A stretch of DNA of 64,000 bases from Cohnella herbarum (GTDB lineage: Bacteria; Bacillota; Bacilli; Paenibacillales; Paenibacillaceae), in assembly GCF_012849095.1 (NCBI RefSeq), contig NZ_CP051680.1:372001-436000 (forward strand), written 5' to 3'. The notes under the pieces were generated by a model, which was given only the letters and a program-made list of their open reading frames with translations, was not told where the DNA came from and did not search any database. This document shows positions 61,956-64,000 of the stretch, piece after piece. The translations under genes were made by a program, and so were the position numbers. Numbering within the stretch: the first letter of the stretch is position 1; each line of letters opens with the position of its first letter.

Positions 61956-62729
61956 CTAGTGTTGTTGTCCGTAAACTTTGGTGCTGAGCTCTTCGCATGA
62001 ACGCTTGATCCAATCGTGCACTCTGCCCCATACTTCGCCGGTTATCCGGACTACCGGAATAGAGATGCTGACGGACGCGACGGTGCGGCCATCCGCATCG
62101 TGAATGGCTCCGCCTACGCAGTGCACGCCATCGACGGTTTCGCCCATGTTGTAGCCGAATCCTTGCGTGCGTACTTTGTTCAGCTCCTTGAGCAGATCCG
62201 AGAAGGTGGAAATCGTCTTGTCGGTTACCTTCTCCAGTTCATCGTTCGGATAGAGCGCCCGGAGCTCCTCCATGGACAGATCGGCCAACATGATTTTGCC
62301 GGAAGCCGTTGCGTGCAGCGGTAAAGTGGATCCGACGTTAGGGTTAAAGCGAAGCGCATGGGTGCTGACCTTCTCCCCGATATAGAGCAGATCGCTTCCT
62401 GCCTTAATAGCCAGGCTAGTCGTCTCGTTCAGGTCGTCGATAATCTTCTCGGCGATCATATTAAATTCCCCGGTCAAGCTAGAGCTGCGCATGTAACCGG
62501 AACGGATCGTGAAGAGCTTGTAGCCGATGCGGAATTGCTTGCCGGAACGGTCGGTTTCCAAGTATCCCCGGTTCAACATGTTTTGCAGAATTAAATAAGT
62601 ACTGCTGGGAGGCATGTTCAATCCTTTGGAAATTTCGGTGAGGTTGTAGGATTCCTTGTCACCGGTAAACAGTTCGAATATATCCAATACGCGATCCGCT
62701 GACTTGACCTTTGGCGTTTGTTGTCCCAT
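61956..62729 (-). CDS. IclR-family transcriptional regulator
   Basis: 257 residues. An N-terminal winged helix-turn-helix (RVLDIFELFTGDKESYNLTE, GLNMPPSSTYLILQNMLNRG) is followed by the IclR effector domain with STLPLHATASGKIMLADL, GYNMGETVDGVHCVGGAIHD and VSISIPVVRITGE. GAAGGGTG precedes ATG 62729. It is divergent from the secreted-protein gene at 63123. The palindromes at 62756-62769 and 62886-62922 are likely targets, as IclR proteins usually repress divergent genes and themselves. Confidence 0.93.
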   Translation of the reverse strand: MGQQTPKVKSADRVLDIFELFTGDKESYNLTEISKGLNMPPSSTYLILQNMLNRGYLETDRSGKQFRIGYKLFTIRSGYMRSSSLTGEFNMIAEKIIDDLNETTSLAIKAGSDLLYIGEKVSTHALRFNPNVGSTLPLHATASGKIMLADLSMEELRALYPNDELEKVTDKTISTFSDLLKELNKVRTQGFGYNMGETVDGVHCVGGAIHDADGRTVASVSISIPVVRITGEVWGRVHDWIKRSCEELSTKVYGQQH

Positions 62730-62755
62730 TCAGATAACACCCTTCGAGAAAAAGA

Positions 62756-62769
62756 TTCATAAATATGAA
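62756..62769. promoter_or_regulatory. Palindrome TTCATAAATATGAA before the IclR gene
   Basis: A perfect inverted repeat TTCATA-AA-TATGAA lies 27 bases upstream of the IclR start codon. The TTCAT/ATGAA halves resemble the other operator-like sites in this region, consistent with autoregulation. Confidence 0.45.
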
Positions 62770-62885
62770 ACACACAACCATATTACCGTACTCCGCGCGA
62801 CTTGTCGATAGGGAGATAGGGTGCTTTAACCTGTCGACTGAGGCCGATAATTTTATCGTTTTCGAGAGCCGGAAACTTTATTTTC

Positions 62886-62922
62886 GTAAATTTATTTTAT
62901 ATACATGAAATAAATAATTTAC
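62886..62922. promoter_or_regulatory. Operator-like inverted repeat overlapping the -35 of the secreted-protein gene
   Basis: GTAAATTTATTT at the left and AAATAAATAATTTAC at the right form a near-palindrome with a 3-base slip. It contains ACATGAAAT (62903-62911), the inverse of the ATTTCATGT found at both promoters near 46.5 kb. Confidence 0.5.
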
Positions 62923-62945
62923 ATATATAAACATTATGCTATAAT
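62918..62945 (+). promoter_or_regulatory. Sigma-A promoter with extended -10 for the secreted-protein gene
   Basis: -35 TTTACA (62918-62923), 16-base spacer, -10 TATAAT (62940-62945) preceded by TG (62937-62938). A leader of about 170 bases follows to the start codon; it contains short inverted stretches but no riboswitch I recognise. Confidence 0.8.
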
Positions 62946-63122
62946 GTGAAACGTAATAACAAAATTTACTAGAAATTCGCCTGATGTCGCCGACAGCGGA
63001 AAGGGGGAAATTCGCGAAAAATGTTCAAAGTCATGTATGCGGTTACATTTTAGTCTGGTCGTACGTCCGTTTTCCGTTGAACTCGAGGTGAACTTATTTA
63101 TCGATGAGGAGTGATTACGATT

Positions 63123-64000
63123 ATGCGCAAACGTTATTGGTCGGCAATCATCATGGCTTGTATGATTGTGGCAATGTCGTCTACCGCGCTGGCGAATTCG
63201 GGCACAGGCGCTTCAACGAGCGGGACATGGTCATTGTCGGAATTGACAGCTCTGAATGGACAACTCGATACGGCAGTTCAAGCGACGAACAGGCAGCAAC
63301 TGAAGACATATTTGGCAAACGTTCGCGATGATGCCGCTACGGTGATCTCCTCCGCTACCGTATCGCAAGAAGTAGGGTTAAAGACGAAGGAACATTTGGT
63401 GTACGCCCTTAAATTAGCCAAGGATGCCGAATCCGTTCCCGGGTTATGGACGAATACGCCGTTTATCGTGTATGGCGCACCCGCGCTGAGTCCCGAGAAG
63501 CGTCTTCCGAATACGCTTCCGACCGATGGGGCGATCAGCGATCAGATCCGCGTCGTATCGGCGCAAGGGGAGTACGAAGCTTCGTCATTCGTCATGGCTC
63601 CGCTTACCGACTCGAACTCGGTCACTTTCGCGGTATACGATCTTCAAGGCTCTGCAGGCACGATCCCTTCCGATGCCGTCGACCTGCGCGTCGTGAACAC
63701 GTGGTATCAAGGCGGGACGGCATGGCAAAGTTATTTTTTCGATGATTCCAAAGACGTGCTGATTCCGGAACTGCTGCTTCACGACGAGAATCTCGTTCGC
63801 ACGAATCATCAGACGAAACGCAATTCCGTACGGGTCAATAAGCCCTCAGGGCCGCAATACGTAGACGTGTCGGGTAGTCCCCCAGCCGCTTTCTCGTCTT
63901 ATACTTCACAATTCGAGGACAGCCCGGTCATGCTGCCGATCGAACTGAAAGCGGGCGAGTCGAAGCAAATGTGGATTACGACCAAAGTTCCGAGCGGAAC
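63123..64000 (+). CDS. Secreted protein, N-terminal part (GH123/DUF4091-like), cut by the window end
   Basis: 292 codons from ATG 63123 (GAGGAGTGAT seven bases upstream) run open to the window end. A signal peptide (RKRYWSAIIMACMIVAMSS) ends at about ALA-N, residue 24. After a helical stretch comes a beta-rich domain (IRVVSAQGEYEASSFVMAPL, IPSDAVDLRVVNTWYQGG) like the N-terminal domain of GH123/DUF4091-type glycoside hydrolases. The catalytic part would lie beyond the window. It is divergent from the IclR regulator. Confidence 0.75.
   Translation, partial: MRKRYWSAIIMACMIVAMSSTALANSGTGASTSGTWSLSELTALNGQLDTAVQATNRQQLKTYLANVRDDAATVISSATVSQEVGLKTKEHLVYALKLAKDAESVPGLWTNTPFIVYGAPALSPEKRLPNTLPTDGAISDQIRVVSAQGEYEASSFVMAPLTDSNSVTFAVYDLQGSAGTIPSDAVDLRVVNTWYQGGTAWQSYFFDDSKDVLIPELLLHDENLVRTNHQTKRNSVRVNKPSGPQYVDVSGSPPAAFSSYTSQFEDSPVMLPIELKAGESKQMWITTKVPSG

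Overview
The window looks like chromosomal DNA of a carbohydrate-degrading, low- to mid-GC Firmicute of the Paenibacillaceae (Paenibacillus or Cohnella type). The grounds are Gram-positive GGAGG-type ribosome binding sites with frequent GTG/TTG starts, four CcpA cre-like sites, YesM/YesN-type two-component pairs, many lipoprotein CUT1 sugar-binding proteins with permease pairs but only one ATPase, and long operons with ATGA stop/start overlaps. I see no rRNA, tRNA, phage, transposase or CRISPR array.

Layout. (1) 0.7-10.4 kb: Zn-dependent dehydrogenase, DapA-type aldolase/dehydratase, CUT1 binding protein and two permeases, 2-hydroxyacid dehydrogenase, then a YesM/YesN pair. (2) 10.5-22.5 kb: YesM kinase, CUT1 importer, YesN regulator, a GH127-like glycosidase, an Asp/Glu-racemase-fold protein, a RuBisCO-like protein and a DUF1537 kinase. 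The last two families together match the 3-oxo-isoapionate branch of D-apiose/D-apionate catabolism. (3) 22.5-32.8 kb: a LacI regulator diverges from an operon with an L-fucose-isomerase-fold enzyme, a split transketolase, a frameshifted FGGY kinase, a nucleoside hydrolase-family protein and a GH78 alpha-L-rhamnosidase. Isomerase, kinase and split transketolase match the logic of the D-apulose 4-phosphate route. Regions 2 and 3 together could process branched pentose released with rhamnose and arabinose from pectin (for example rhamnogalacturonan II); this is inference. (4) 32.9-33.9 kb: decayed remnants of a YesM kinase and another gene. (5) 34.0-35.5 kb: a quinone-reductase-like MDR protein, a terminator and a 51-bp tandem repeat array.

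(6) 35.5-44.5 kb: a compact seven-gene operon with its own promoter and operator: unknown protein, large beta-propeller protein, FAD oxidoreductase, SDR (frameshifted), SMP-30-like lactonase, creatininase-family hydrolase and a LamG-like protein. I do not recognise a described pathway. (7) 44.6-63 kb: a RidA protein and a CUT1 binding protein on the minus strand, and divergently a seven-gene operon: MsmX-type ATPase, a 994-residue membrane-anchored fusion of carbohydrate-binding-like domains to a binding protein, two permeases, a signal-peptide/NHL/TPR/Yip1 membrane protein, a DUF5696-like TIM-barrel protein and two more permeases. After a second 51-bp repeat array come a binding protein, an AraC regulator, an IclR regulator and the start of a secreted protein. 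The motif ATTTCATGT recurs at three promoter regions here, suggesting a local regulon.

Two genes (FGGY kinase, SDR) are each broken by one missing G in a run of five Gs. Two separate tandem arrays have exactly the same 51-bp period and related AAAAA-loop hairpins.
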